Of a stretch of DNA of 64,000 nt, positions 16,876-25,731 are shown piece after piece. Each line of letters opens with the position of its first letter. The first letter of the stretch is position 1. Under the pieces are notes generated by a model, which saw only the letters and a list, made by a program, of their open reading frames with translations, did not search any database and had not been told where the DNA came from. The position numbers and the translations under genes are program-made. Location of the stretch: the NCBI RefSeq assembly GCF_024204645.1, contig NZ_CP100351.1, forward strand, positions 558,001-622,000, read 5' to 3'. Source of the stretch: Desulfomicrobium sp. ZS1 (GTDB lineage: Bacteria > Desulfobacterota > Desulfovibrionia > Desulfovibrionales > Desulfomicrobiaceae).

Positions 16876-18480
16876 TCATTCTTTTGCCACCGGCAGAGTG
16901 AAGGTGAAGACGCTGCCGCCGCCGGGGTTGTCCTCGACCCAGATACGCCCCCCGTGGGCGCGCACGATCTGGCTGCAGATGGCCAGGCCGAGCCCTGTTC
17001 CTCCGGGTTTTCCTTTGGCGCCGGACGAGGGCGTGGTGTGGAATTTCTTGAAAATGGCTTCCCTCTCGCCGTGAGGAATGCCGGGGCCCTGATCCCGGAC
17101 CTGGATGCGGATTTCTTCCCCTTCGATTCGCAAGGCAAAGCTGATGACTCCGCCTGCAGGGGAGTATTTGATGGCGTTGTCGGTCAGGTTGACGATGACC
17201 TGCTCGATGCGCTCCACATCCGCCAGGGCGTTCATGGGACCGGTTGGCGGGAGACTCAGGCGCAGTCCGCACTCTTCCGCCAGTGGGCTCATGATTTCGA
17301 CGATCTCTCCCACCAGTTCGGTCATGTCCGCCGGTTCGAAGTTCCAATCGATCTTTTCCGCTTCGATGCGGGTGATATCGAAGATATCCGTGACCAGATG
17401 CGTGAGGCGGTTCACGTTCTTGTCCATGATGTGCAGATAGCCCTGCCTGTCCGGGGCGGTCTCCGTACGCCTCAGATAGTCGAGTCCTCCCCGGATGGAG
17501 GTCAGGGGGGAGCGCAGTTCGTGCGACATGGTGGCCAGGAATTCGCTCTTCAGGCGGTCCAGGGTTTTGAGTTCCTCATTGGCCAGGGCCAGCTCGCTGG
17601 TCGCGTTCTGCACCTCCTCCTCCAGCCGGTTGCGCCCCTCTTCCAGCTTTGCGCTCATGCTGCTTAAAGCCTGGCCCACGCGGTCCATTTCATGGCTGCT
17701 GCCGATGCGGATCCGGCCGGGGAAGCGCCCCCGGCTGATGCCGTCGGCCACGGATTCAAGGGTGCCAAGGGGCCTAAGCACCAGATAACGGACCAGGAAA
17801 TACAGGGTCATGACCGTGAGCACGATGAGCGCCAGGGCCGACATGAAGAGCTGCATTTTGCTCCGGCTCAGGGAGTCGAGTACGTTCTGCACGGGCAGGT
17901 GGATGCTCAGACAGCCGCTGACGGTTCCGCTCGTATAATTCTTGTGGCAGGACAGACAGGTCTCGTCGACATAGAGGGGGGCCGAATACTGGAACACCGC
18001 CTCTCCGTCGTGGTCGGCGAGGGCGTAATATTCCTTGTTTTCCGCCTGAGCGAAGCTCTTTATGGCCGCCGTTTCGAATGCATCCGGCCTGTTCTCGGGG
18101 TTCATGGGCGCAATGCCCGCCAGCCGGAAGCGGTACAGGTTCTGGCGGTAGGAGTAGAGGGAGAGCTGCTTGGTGACCATGGACGGGGTGAAGCGCTGCA
18201 TGACGCCGCGATCCGTGGGCAGAAGATCGGTATAGAACGCGCCGCCGCCTTGAGCGCCGGGCGTGTCCTGGCGCAGGAACAGACCCTGACTGTCCGAAAC
18301 CCATTGCCGGGTCAGGATGATCTGGCGGGTCAGGAGACGGGCCTGGTTGACGACTTGGGTCCAGGCCTGCCGCTCCTCGGCTACGCCCTGCCAGAGAAAG
18401 ATGATGCCCAGGAGCGGCACCACGATGCAGACGATGGCCGACATGAACTTGAACTGCAAAGAACCCCGCAAACCGCGCAT
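16876..18480 (-). CDS. Membrane sensor histidine kinase with c-type heme (DUF3365-like) periplasmic domain
   Basis: 534 residues: TM1 (about 12-32), a periplasmic domain (about 33-210) with a c-heme site C175-L-S-C-H179, TM2 (about 211-233), HAMP, a coiled coil, HisKA (phospho-His in TMSHELRSP) and HATPase_c (NLTDNAIKYSP, DQGPGIP, GTGLGLAI). The periplasmic part resembles Tll0287/DUF3365 heme sensors that respond to redox state or small ligands such as NO. The start at 18480 has GGGAGGAA. It probably pairs with the OmpR-type regulator at 15380-16069 beside nrfHA, which would link nitrite or NO or redox sensing to nitrite reduction; the pairing is inference. Confidence 0.9.
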   Translation of the reverse strand: MRGLRGSLQFKFMSAIVCIVVPLLGIIFLWQGVAEERQAWTQVVNQARLLTRQIILTRQWVSDSQGLFLRQDTPGAQGGGAFYTDLLPTDRGVMQRFTPSMVTKQLSLYSYRQNLYRFRLAGIAPMNPENRPDAFETAAIKSFAQAENKEYYALADHDGEAVFQYSAPLYVDETCLSCHKNYTSGTVSGCLSIHLPVQNVLDSLSRSKMQLFMSALALIVLTVMTLYFLVRYLVLRPLGTLESVADGISRGRFPGRIRIGSSHEMDRVGQALSSMSAKLEEGRNRLEEEVQNATSELALANEELKTLDRLKSEFLATMSHELRSPLTSIRGGLDYLRRTETAPDRQGYLHIMDKNVNRLTHLVTDIFDITRIEAEKIDWNFEPADMTELVGEIVEIMSPLAEECGLRLSLPPTGPMNALADVERIEQVIVNLTDNAIKYSPAGGVISFALRIEGEEIRIQVRDQGPGIPHGEREAIFKKFHTTPSSGAKGKPGGTGLGLAICSQIVRAHGGRIWVEDNPGGGSVFTFTLPVAKE

Positions 18481-18591
18481 GGTTGTTCCTCCCGGGCAGC
18501 AGATGAGCCGGAAAGGAGCTTTTCGTCAATATGCAGGCACGGGAAGAGCTGTCGCTACTATTTTTTTCATGTCGGCGACGAGTGGATTCTC

Positions 18592-18620
18592 TTGACAGAA
18601 AAGTTTGGAACTGATTATTT
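18592..18620 (+). promoter_or_regulatory. Possible sigma-70 promoter of the TauE/SafE gene
   Basis: TTGACA at 18592-18597, 17 bp, then TTATTT (18615-18620) preceded by TGA. The -35 is perfect but the -10 is poor. It would give a leader of about 110 nt. Confidence 0.4.
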
Positions 18621-18735
18621 AGTGACACGATAAAAATTAAAAAAATGTCTTTTAGTTTCTGGTACCGTAAGATCCGGATGCCGGGTAGGGATGGTGGTGC
18701 CTTGGAATCGTCTGGCGTCACCCGAGGAGGAAAGC

Positions 18736-19653
18736 ATGTATTTCGAAACAGCCGGGATTGAAGTTTCCTTGTGGCTCCCTCCGTTGGCCGCGTTTGTCGT
18801 GTCTTTTTTCACCTCCATGGGTGGGGTTTCCGGAGCGTTTCTGCTCCTGCCTTTCCAGATGTCCTTTCTCGGGTATACCGCGCCTTCGGTCAGCGCCACG
18901 AACCAGCTCTTCAACATCGTGGCCATTCCCAGCGGCGTGTACCGCTATCTCAAGGAAAAGCGCATGGTCTGGCCCCTGACTTGGGTCGTGGTCGTCGGGA
19001 CCTTGCCGGGAGTCCTTCTGGGGGCCGTGATCCGGGTCTCCTATCTGCCGGACCCGAAAAATTTCAAGGTCTTTGCCGGATTGGTGCTCGCATATATCGG
19101 GTTTCGCATGATCAGGGATCTTTTGAAACACAAGGAGAAAAAGTCGGAGAGCACTTTTCACCAGTCGGTGAAGGATTCCAGGGGGGACGCCGTCACAGGC
19201 CAGGTCACGGTCAAGGAATTTTCCATGAAGCGTATCAGTTATGAGTTCTTCGGCGAAACCTACACCTGCTCCACCATGGCCATCTTCACGATGAGCCTCG
19301 TCGTCGGCGTGGTCGGCGGCGTATACGGCATTGGCGGCGGCTCCATCATCGCTCCGTTCTTTGTCTCCATCTGCGGATTGCCGGTCTATACGGTCGCGGG
19401 GGCGGCGCTCATGGGCACGTTGGTCACATCCGTGGCCGGGGTGGCCTTCTACCAGTTTCTGGCCATCTTTCATGCCGGCCAGTCCATCGCTCCCGACTGG
19501 GGGCTTGGCATCCTTTTCGGCCTGGGCGGGATGTGCGGCATGTATTGCGGGGCCAGAATGCAGAAGCACGTTCCGGCACGGATCATCAAGATCATGCTGT
19601 GCGTCATCATTTTGGGCACGGCGCTCAAGTACATGGCGGAGTTCTTCGGCTAG
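18736..19653 (+). CDS. TauE/SafE family membrane permease
   Basis: A 305-residue polytopic protein with two internally similar halves typical of the TauE/SafE (DUF81) family: about seven to eight membrane segments and the conserved motifs GGVSGAFLLLP and GVYGIGGGSIIAPF. A hydrophilic loop of about 45 residues lies between the halves. The start at 18736 follows GAGGAGG. The family exports or imports sulfite, sulfonates or other small organosulfur anions; the substrate here is unknown. It is a single gene with its own terminator. Confidence 0.9.
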   Translation: MYFETAGIEVSLWLPPLAAFVVSFFTSMGGVSGAFLLLPFQMSFLGYTAPSVSATNQLFNIVAIPSGVYRYLKEKRMVWPLTWVVVVGTLPGVLLGAVIRVSYLPDPKNFKVFAGLVLAYIGFRMIRDLLKHKEKKSESTFHQSVKDSRGDAVTGQVTVKEFSMKRISYEFFGETYTCSTMAIFTMSLVVGVVGGVYGIGGGSIIAPFFVSICGLPVYTVAGAALMGTLVTSVAGVAFYQFLAIFHAGQSIAPDWGLGILFGLGGMCGMYCGARMQKHVPARIIKIMLCVIILGTALKYMAEFFG

Positions 19654-19682
19654 ACTTCTCCATATCCATAATCTACCCTTCC

Positions 19683-19722
19683 ACCGATCAAGCCCTGCGC
19701 GGGTTTGATCGGTGTTTTTTTT
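19683..19722 (+). terminator. Rho-independent terminator after TauE/SafE gene
   Basis: ACCGATCAA pairs with TTGATCGGT, with an inner CCC/GGG, followed by G and eight T residues (19715-19722). Confidence 0.9.
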
Positions 19723-19817
19723 GGAACGATTCCTCCGGAATTTTTTCGGTTTTGACGGATCATGCGACGAGTCAAGGAAGCGTTTACGATGCGGCAAAAC
19801 AATTTTCGAGGAGTGCG

Positions 19818-21818
19818 ATGAGCGTCGAAATTCCCATTCTGGCCGATGCGGTCATGATCTTTGGTTTGTCCTGCGCGGTCATCGTGGCCAGCCACAAGCT
19901 GCGCATTCCGACCATTATCGGTTTTCTGCTCACCGGCGTGCTGGCCGGGCCGCATTGCCTTGGCCTGGTGGGGGCGTCGCATGAGGTCGAGATGTTCGCG
20001 GAGGTCGGGGTCATCCTGCTCCTGTTCGTCATTGGCCTCGAATTGTCCCTGGACGAGTTGATCCGGCTCAAGCGTCCGGTCTTTGTCGGCGGTGCGGCCC
20101 AGGTCCTGCTGACTATCGCGGTCATGGGGCTGCCGCTGATGTTCTTTGACGTGGGACTCGGCAAGTCCCTGTTCATCGGATTCCTGGCCGCCCTGTCCAG
20201 CACGGCCATCGTGCTCAAGGTGCTGGGCGAAAAAGCACAGCTGGCCGCGCCGCATGGGCGTATCGCGCTTGGGGCGCTCATTTTCCAGGATGTGGCCGTG
20301 GTGCCGATGATGCTCCTGGTGCCCCTGCTGGCCGGAGCTTCGGGTAATCCCTGGCTCAGCCTGGGCGAAATGGGACTTAAAGGCGTTTTTGTGGCCGGGG
20401 TCATTTTCATTGGCGCGCGCAAGGTTGTACCCAAGATCCTGGGCGCGGTCATCCGCACCCGCAGCCGTGAACTCTTCCTGATGACCACGCTGGGCTTGTG
20501 TTTTGCCATTGCTTTGCTGACGTCCACGGCGGGGTTGTCCCTGTCTCTGGGGGCTTTTCTGGCCGGGCTTGTCATGAGCGAGTCCGAATACAGCCATTCG
20601 GCTCTGGAAGGCGTGCTGCCGTTCCGCGATGTCTTTACCAGCGTCTTTTTCGTGTCCATCGGCATGCTGCTGGATCCTCTGTTCGTGCTGACGCATTTGC
20701 CGCAGGTGTTGGGTCTGACCCTGGCCGTACTCCTGGTCAAGACCATGCTGGCCGCCGTTGCGGGGCGGATTCTGGGCTATCCCGTGCACGTGGCGATTCT
20801 GGGAGGGCTGTGTCTGTGCCAGATCGGCGAGTTCTCTTTTGTCCTGGCCAGCGTGGGTATGCTGCATAGCCTGCTTTCTCCGGTTGAGTATCAATATTTT
20901 CTGGCCGTCGCCATCGTGACCATGGCGCTCACGCCCTTTCTTATCGCAGGAGTGCCTTCCATCTCCGGCCGATTGGCCCGTATCCTGCCCGTGGGCATGA
21001 GTCTCAAGGCGCAGAAGGATGCGGACACGGACCTGTCCGATCATCTGATCATCGCCGGCTTTGGCCTGGGCGGGCATCATCTGGCCAGGGCGGCCCGGGC
21101 TTCCGGAATCCGTTACGTCATCCTGGAAATGAATCCGGAAACGGTGCGCCGCGAGCGCGGCAGGGGCGAGCCCATTCTTTACGGAGACGCGTCCCAGGCG
21201 GCGGTGCTGGAGCACATCAACGTCTCCAAAGCCCGCATCCTGGCCGTGGTCATCTCCGACCCGGCCGCCATCGGGCGCATCGTAGCCACGGCCAGGGCTC
21301 AGAACCCGGCCTTGCACATCGTGGTGCGCACGCGTTTTGTCAGCGAGATCGAGCCGTTGCTGCAAATGGGGGCGCAGGAGGTGGTGGCCGAGGAATACGA
21401 GACCTCCGTGGAGATGTTTATTCGCGTCCTGTCTACATATCTGGTGCCACGAGGCGATATCGAGCGTTTCGTGCGCGAGATCCGGGCAGAGGGCTACGGA
21501 ATGCTGCGTCGGCCCATGCTCAATACCGCTGATGCCTGCAATCTGGGCGGGGTCTGTTCCTCCTTCGGCGCGACTGTGCTCCGGGTTGTTCCGGGCGCCT
21601 TCGTCGAGGGCAAAAGCCTGATAGAGTCGCGCTTGCGCAAGGAACACGGCCTGACCGTCGTGGCCGTGCAACGCGATGGCCGGACCCGGTTGAATCCCGA
21701 TCCGGAATGGGTTTTCGAAGCCGGGGACCGCGTACACGTCTTTGGCGAGCAGGATTTGATTTCGCAGAAGGCCGCGCTATTCATCGGAGCAGAAGGCGAA
21801 TCCTGGAATGGATTATAA
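19818..21818 (+). CDS. CPA2-type cation/proton antiporter with TrkA domains (KefB/YbaL-like)
   Basis: 666 residues: an antiporter domain of about 12 membrane segments (residues 5-385; conserved GFLLTGVLAGP, FVIGLELSL, ALSSTAIVLK, QDVAVVP), then TrkA_N/RCK (about 410-530; nucleotide loop GFGLGGHHLARA) and TrkA_C (about 575-660). It exchanges K+ or Na+ for protons, gated by a nucleotide or other ligand at the RCK domain. The start at 19818 has CGAGGAG. A tiny zinc-ribbon gene follows 15 bp downstream. Confidence 0.93.
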   Translation: MSVEIPILADAVMIFGLSCAVIVASHKLRIPTIIGFLLTGVLAGPHCLGLVGASHEVEMFAEVGVILLLFVIGLELSLDELIRLKRPVFVGGAAQVLLTIAVMGLPLMFFDVGLGKSLFIGFLAALSSTAIVLKVLGEKAQLAAPHGRIALGALIFQDVAVVPMMLLVPLLAGASGNPWLSLGEMGLKGVFVAGVIFIGARKVVPKILGAVIRTRSRELFLMTTLGLCFAIALLTSTAGLSLSLGAFLAGLVMSESEYSHSALEGVLPFRDVFTSVFFVSIGMLLDPLFVLTHLPQVLGLTLAVLLVKTMLAAVAGRILGYPVHVAILGGLCLCQIGEFSFVLASVGMLHSLLSPVEYQYFLAVAIVTMALTPFLIAGVPSISGRLARILPVGMSLKAQKDADTDLSDHLIIAGFGLGGHHLARAARASGIRYVILEMNPETVRRERGRGEPILYGDASQAAVLEHINVSKARILAVVISDPAAIGRIVATARAQNPALHIVVRTRFVSEIEPLLQMGAQEVVAEEYETSVEMFIRVLSTYLVPRGDIERFVREIRAEGYGMLRRPMLNTADACNLGGVCSSFGATVLRVVPGAFVEGKSLIESRLRKEHGLTVVAVQRDGRTRLNPDPEWVFEAGDRVHVFGEQDLISQKAALFIGAEGESWNGL

Positions 21819-21833
21819 AGATGGGGTGAAGAC

Positions 21834-21986
21834 ATGTTCCTCGTTGAAATGATGCGCAGACTGATTTCCCAAGTCCAGGTCTGCCCCAGGTGCGGGCATC
21901 GGCAGCCGGTGCGGGCCGGGGAGAAGCGCAGTGAGCGCTGCGAGAAATGCGGAGCCCCACTGCCGCCTCCCAAGGACAAGGGATAG
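21834..21986 (+). CDS. Small zinc-ribbon protein (50 aa)
   Basis: An ATG-to-TAG frame of 50 codons with two CxxC knuckles (C17-PR-C20-GHRQ and C36-EK-C39-GAP), a short hydrophobic N-terminus (MFLVEMMRRLIS) and a Pro/Lys tail. Spacing of 15 bp from the antiporter stop and a GGGTGAAG ribosome site suggest it is co-transcribed. The paired CxxC arrangement is that of a rubredoxin-like zinc ribbon. Function unknown; it is short enough to be missed by gene callers. Confidence 0.65.
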   Translation: MFLVEMMRRLISQVQVCPRCGHRQPVRAGEKRSERCEKCGAPLPPPKDKG

Positions 21987-22009
21987 CGTGCAGGGCATTT
22001 GAAATTTGA

Positions 22010-22027
22010 AATTTCAGATCTGAAATT
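22010..22027. repeat. Perfect 18-bp palindrome (AATTTCAGATCTGAAATT)
   Basis: A self-complementary 18-mer with an extra GAAATTT copy just upstream (22001-22007). It lies between the zinc-ribbon stop and the terminator. It could be an operator or a hairpin; no nearby start codon uses it. Confidence 0.6.
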
Positions 22028-22056
22028 CGGCAGAGGAGTTGAATCCATCGACGCGG

Positions 22057-22093
22057 AAAACGCGCCCCCGGCATGTGCCCGGAGCGCGTTTTT
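22057..22093. terminator. Bidirectional terminator between convergent genes
   Basis: AAAACGCG at 22057-22064 pairs with CGCGTTTT (22085-22092 region), with an inner CCGG/CCGG stem. It is flanked by A's on one side and T's on the other, so it serves both the + antiporter/zinc-ribbon unit and the minus DUF4139 gene. Confidence 0.8.
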
Positions 22094-22122
22094 CACATTT
22101 TTAATTTCGATTCAGGCGAAGG

Positions 22123-23652
22123 CTACCACCGCCAGCCCGGATCGATGCTCAGGTCTTCGGGCGCGGAGATCTTGAGGTCCAGGGAGATGGCCAGTTCCTT
22201 GCCGGGCGCGATGGTGCTGTTCCAGGCCAGGATTTCCGGGTTGTCTTCTGTGAGGGGTTCGGGCTTGGCCGTGAAGTCGATGGTGATGCGCTCGTCGCGC
22301 GGCAGGGGACGCGGTTCCTCGATGCGCGCCTGGACCGGGTGGTCGGCGGCGTTGAACACGGTCATGGTCCATTGCCGCACGAAGGTCTGTTTTTGCTTGA
22401 ACAGGCCTTTTTCGCCCGTTTTTTTGTCGGTTAAGGTCGTGTCGCAGGTCAAGAGCGGGTCCGTGCCGAAAAACATGGTCGCTTCCCGTCCGGAAAGGGA
22501 GAACTGTCGCTGGTCGACCATGGCCCCGTCGATGAAGAAGAAGGCCATGCCGGGGGGCAGTTCCTTGGGTTCGGTGAATTCGGCCTTGGCCTGGATAAAG
22601 GCCTTGGAGTCGAGGCTTGGCCGGAACAGGTGTACGAAGCTGGTCGGCCAGGCAGCCTGCTCGATTTCGAATATGCGGGTGTCCCCGGCCGGAACCGATT
22701 TCTGGCCCATGTCCCAGGCGGCGTAGGTGCTGTGCCGGACCTCTACCGGCTCGGGTGGCGCGGACTCGAACATTTCTTCTTTGGCCGCGTCGGAACGCAT
22801 GGCCATCATGGGCGCGCCGGCCATGGCCTTGCGGAAGACCTGCCGAGGACCGACCTCCCAGGGCGGCAGGTCCGAGGGCTCGGCCTGGGTTTGCGGCTGC
22901 ATGGTGGCCAGGTGCAGCCTCACGCCGTTCCAGTCCTGTCCCGAGCGTTGCCAGACCTTGGCCTGCCAGGAAAAATCGATGTTGCCGCGGGCCGGCGAGG
23001 CTTCCAGGCGGTAGAGCGGAGCCCAGCCGCAGTCGCGCAGGGTGTAGGCGTAGGTCAGTTCCTTGGGGGACTGACCGGCGACCAAGACGCTTACTTCCCA
23101 GACCGTGCGGCCCTGGCCCACGGCGTCCGCTATTTCTTTTTCCACCCAGGCGATCTTGGTGTTCAGCTCTTCAAGGCGGGTTTCCAGACTCTGGGCGCGG
23201 CTCGAATCTTCGCGCAGAGCCGTGCCCATTTCTCCGGCCAGTTCGCGCAGGGCGGCCACAGTCTTTTCGGCGGGCAGGGTCTGGGCTTTCCAGAAGGCCA
23301 TGCGCCCGCGCACGCCTTCGAGTTCGGCCAGCGTTTCGCCGCGCTCGGCTTTCAAAGCATTCAGGCGCTGGTTGAGCGGCTCGATGGCGCTTTGGTTCTG
23401 CTCGCGTCGCGTCTTCCAGCTCAGGTCCGCGATGGTGCCGCCGCTTGCCAGACGGCCGAAGCGAAGGCTGGCCGGATCGGCCTGTCCCGGCAGGATCAGG
23501 GTGCAGGCCGAAAGACCCGCCTCTCCCGTCTCCGGCGTCACGGCCGAGGCCTCTTCGACCTGGGCGGAATCCGGAAAGAGGGTCACCTGAGTCGGCGCGG
23601 CCCAGGCCCAGCAGGGAAAGAGAAGCATGATCGCGGTCAGAATTTTGCTCAT
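22123..23652 (-). CDS. DUF4139 domain protein (mucoidy inhibitor A-like), secreted
   Basis: 509 residues with a signal peptide (about 1-18, cleaved after AWA), an N-terminal DUF4140 region (QVTLFPDSAQVEE...), a central coiled coil (about 85-180) and the C-terminal DUF4139 beta domain (from about 190; SYTLRDCGW-like motif reads YAYTLRDCGWAPLYRLEA). The start at 23652 follows CAGGAGGACAC. These proteins are predicted envelope proteins of unknown biochemical function. It is a single gene. Confidence 0.87.
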   Translation of the reverse strand: MSKILTAIMLLFPCWAWAAPTQVTLFPDSAQVEEASAVTPETGEAGLSACTLILPGQADPASLRFGRLASGGTIADLSWKTRREQNQSAIEPLNQRLNALKAERGETLAELEGVRGRMAFWKAQTLPAEKTVAALRELAGEMGTALREDSSRAQSLETRLEELNTKIAWVEKEIADAVGQGRTVWEVSVLVAGQSPKELTYAYTLRDCGWAPLYRLEASPARGNIDFSWQAKVWQRSGQDWNGVRLHLATMQPQTQAEPSDLPPWEVGPRQVFRKAMAGAPMMAMRSDAAKEEMFESAPPEPVEVRHSTYAAWDMGQKSVPAGDTRIFEIEQAAWPTSFVHLFRPSLDSKAFIQAKAEFTEPKELPPGMAFFFIDGAMVDQRQFSLSGREATMFFGTDPLLTCDTTLTDKKTGEKGLFKQKQTFVRQWTMTVFNAADHPVQARIEEPRPLPRDERITIDFTAKPEPLTEDNPEILAWNSTIAPGKELAISLDLKISAPEDLSIDPGWRW

Positions 23653-23669
23653 GTGTCCTCCTGTGAAAC

Positions 23670-23694
23670 AAAAAGGCCAGCCCGAGGGCTGGCC
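23670..23694 (-). terminator. Rho-independent terminator of the CoADR-rhodanese gene
   Basis: A perfect 9-bp stem GGCCAGCCC / GGGCTGGCC with a 2-base loop, then five T residues on the minus strand, six bases after the stop. Confidence 0.88.
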
Positions 23695-23700
23695 GTGGTC

Positions 23701-25419
23701 TTACTCTTCCTGGCTCGGGTCGAATCCGAGCTGCTTGATGAAGCCCATGCCGCCTTGCAGGTTGACCGGTTCCATAAACCCGGCATGCCGCAGGATGACC
23801 TGCGATTCGTACGATCTGCCGCCCGTATTGCACAGCAGCACGATTTTCTTGTCCCTCGGGATCTCGTCCAGCCGGCCTCGGATCTGGCCCTGAGGGATGT
23901 TTTTCCAGAACTCCGGGTATTTGTTCACAAACGGCTCGGCATTGCCCCATTCGCGCGTGTCGATGCACAGTAGGTTCTCGCTGGCGCGGTTCTCCCAGAG
24001 TTTGGCGAATTCCGTGGGCTGGATGGAGACGTTTCGGCCCACCAGCATGTTCTCGGCGGTGTTGGCCGCGGCGTTCAAGACGTCCATGGCCGAGCCGAAG
24101 GGCGGCGCGTAGGCCATTTCCAGGCTGGATACGTCGCGTAGGGTCGGGCGGAACTTGAGGATGGCGGCCATGGTGTCGATGCGGCCCTTGAGCGAGTCGC
24201 CGTTCTGGCAGGCGCCCTGCAAACCCAGGACCCGGCCCGTGCGGCGCTCGACCACGATTTCCAGGCTGACCATGTCGCGCTTGGGATAGAAATGGGAGTG
24301 GTCGCTCATGATGACATGGGCGCTGAAGGCGTCGAAGCCTTCGCGCAGGGCCACAGGCAATGACAGGCCGGTGCCCGAGAAGGCCAAGTCGAAGAGCTTG
24401 ATGATGTAAGTGCCGACAACCCCGTCAAAGGTCTCCCTGCCCCCGGCCACATTGGTGCCGATGATGCGTCCCTGGCTGTTGGCCAGGGAACCCAGGGGAT
24501 AGTATCCGATCTTGCCCGTGACGATGTTCTCGATGACCACGCAGTCGCCGCCGGCGTAGATGTCCGGGTCCGAGGTTTGCATGGTCTTGGAGACGATGAC
24601 GCCGCCGCGCTCGGAGCAGGACAGTCCGGCCTCGCGGGCCAGGCTGTCGTTGGGGATGACGCCCACGGCCAGGATGACCAGGTCGGCGTCGAGGGCGCCC
24701 TTGTTGGTGACCACGCGCGTGACCTTGCCGTCCTCGCCCTCGATGGCCTGGACCATTTCCGAGGTGCGGACCGTGACCCCGCTCTCTTTGAGATGCTTTT
24801 CGGCGATGGTGGCCATGGCCTTGCTCATGAAGCCCGGCATGATCTGGTCCGCCACCTCGATGACCGTGGTTTCGATGCCCCACATGTCGGCAAAGGATTC
24901 GGCCATCTCCAGGCCGATGAAGCCGCCGCCGACGATGACGGCCGAGCCCACGCTGCCGCTGGCCACTGCTTCCTTGATGCTGATGGCTTCGCTCAGGGTG
25001 CTGACCGCGAAAACATTGCCCAGGTCGCGGCCGGGAATGGGCAGCTTGCGCGGCGTGCTGCCCGTGCCGAGGACCAGTTTGTCGTAGGGCAGAGTGTCCT
25101 TTGTTCCGTCCCTGTGCTGGATCAGAACGGTCTTGGCCTTGCGGTCGATGGACATGGCGCGGGTTTCGGTCAGGACTTTAAGGTCCTTGCAGTCCTGGAA
25201 GAACTGCTCGTTGCGGACCATGTGAAAGCTCGTTTCCTGCAACTGCTGGTGATCGCTGACGTCCCCGGAAACGTAGTAGGGAATGCCGCAGCCGCCGTAG
25301 GAGATGAGCTTGCTGGTATCGACCATGGTCACTTCGGCGTCGGGGGCCACGCGTTTGATGCGACATGCGGCCTTGGGGCCCAGGGCCACGCCGCCGATGA
25401 CGACAACTTTGAGAGGCAT
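23701..25419 (-). CDS. FAD-dependent CoA-disulfide/persulfide reductase fused to rhodanese
   Basis: 572 residues. The N-terminal flavoprotein (about 1-445) has the FAD motif VVIGGVALGPKAA, active-site Cys44 in SYGGCGIPYY (CoADR family), an NAD motif IVGGGFIGLEMAES and the distal GGDCV. The C-terminal rhodanese domain (about 475-565) has Cys530 in LLCNTGGRS. This fusion is known as CoADR-RHD or NADH-dependent persulfide reductase and reduces CoA persulfides, CoA disulfide or polysulfide, feeding sulfide formation. The start at 25419 follows AAGGAG; longer frames lack a ribosome site. Single gene with terminator. Confidence 0.92.
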   Translation of the reverse strand: MPLKVVVIGGVALGPKAACRIKRVAPDAEVTMVDTSKLISYGGCGIPYYVSGDVSDHQQLQETSFHMVRNEQFFQDCKDLKVLTETRAMSIDRKAKTVLIQHRDGTKDTLPYDKLVLGTGSTPRKLPIPGRDLGNVFAVSTLSEAISIKEAVASGSVGSAVIVGGGFIGLEMAESFADMWGIETTVIEVADQIMPGFMSKAMATIAEKHLKESGVTVRTSEMVQAIEGEDGKVTRVVTNKGALDADLVILAVGVIPNDSLAREAGLSCSERGGVIVSKTMQTSDPDIYAGGDCVVIENIVTGKIGYYPLGSLANSQGRIIGTNVAGGRETFDGVVGTYIIKLFDLAFSGTGLSLPVALREGFDAFSAHVIMSDHSHFYPKRDMVSLEIVVERRTGRVLGLQGACQNGDSLKGRIDTMAAILKFRPTLRDVSSLEMAYAPPFGSAMDVLNAAANTAENMLVGRNVSIQPTEFAKLWENRASENLLCIDTREWGNAEPFVNKYPEFWKNIPQGQIRGRLDEIPRDKKIVLLCNTGGRSYESQVILRHAGFMEPVNLQGGMGFIKQLGFDPSQEE

Positions 25420-25731
25420 GGGAAAACTCCTTGAAATTAAGTATGTTGGTAGTAAAAAATAGGAGTTGGTTTGGGAAAAACATGTTTTGGGTAATATATT
25501 TCGTCCTGAAGCGGTAGTGGAAAAATGCATTGGGACCGGCATGTCGGGAGTTCATGCGACTGCACGACGTGCCATGAATCACGAGTAGGATTGAGACTTG
25601 CTTTTAGCGAACGCGGCATTAATAGTTCCCCGGCAACGGGGTCGGTCCCCGGTCGAAAGAAGGCGCTTTCCGGGCATTGTTGCCTGGAATCGGACCTGCG
25701 ATGCTGGATGAATCAATTACGAGGAGAGACA
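25420..25731. other. 312-bp divergent regulatory region with alternative hairpins
   Basis: No gene is supported. Towards the left lies an AT-rich stretch that probably holds the CoADR promoter (TATATT near 25495). Towards the right, TTGCTT (25598-25603) is 16 bp from TAATAG (25620-25625), a possible promoter for the operon starting at 25732. Downstream, CGGGG (25637-25641) can pair either with CCCCG at 25628-25632 or with CCCCG at 25647-25651, forming mutually exclusive hairpins in the leader. Confidence 0.5.

Noticed and set aside
19650-21737. A 695-codon antisense frame over the antiporter
   Set aside because: His/Gln-rich shadow ORF with no ribosome site, opposite a membrane protein with clear motifs.
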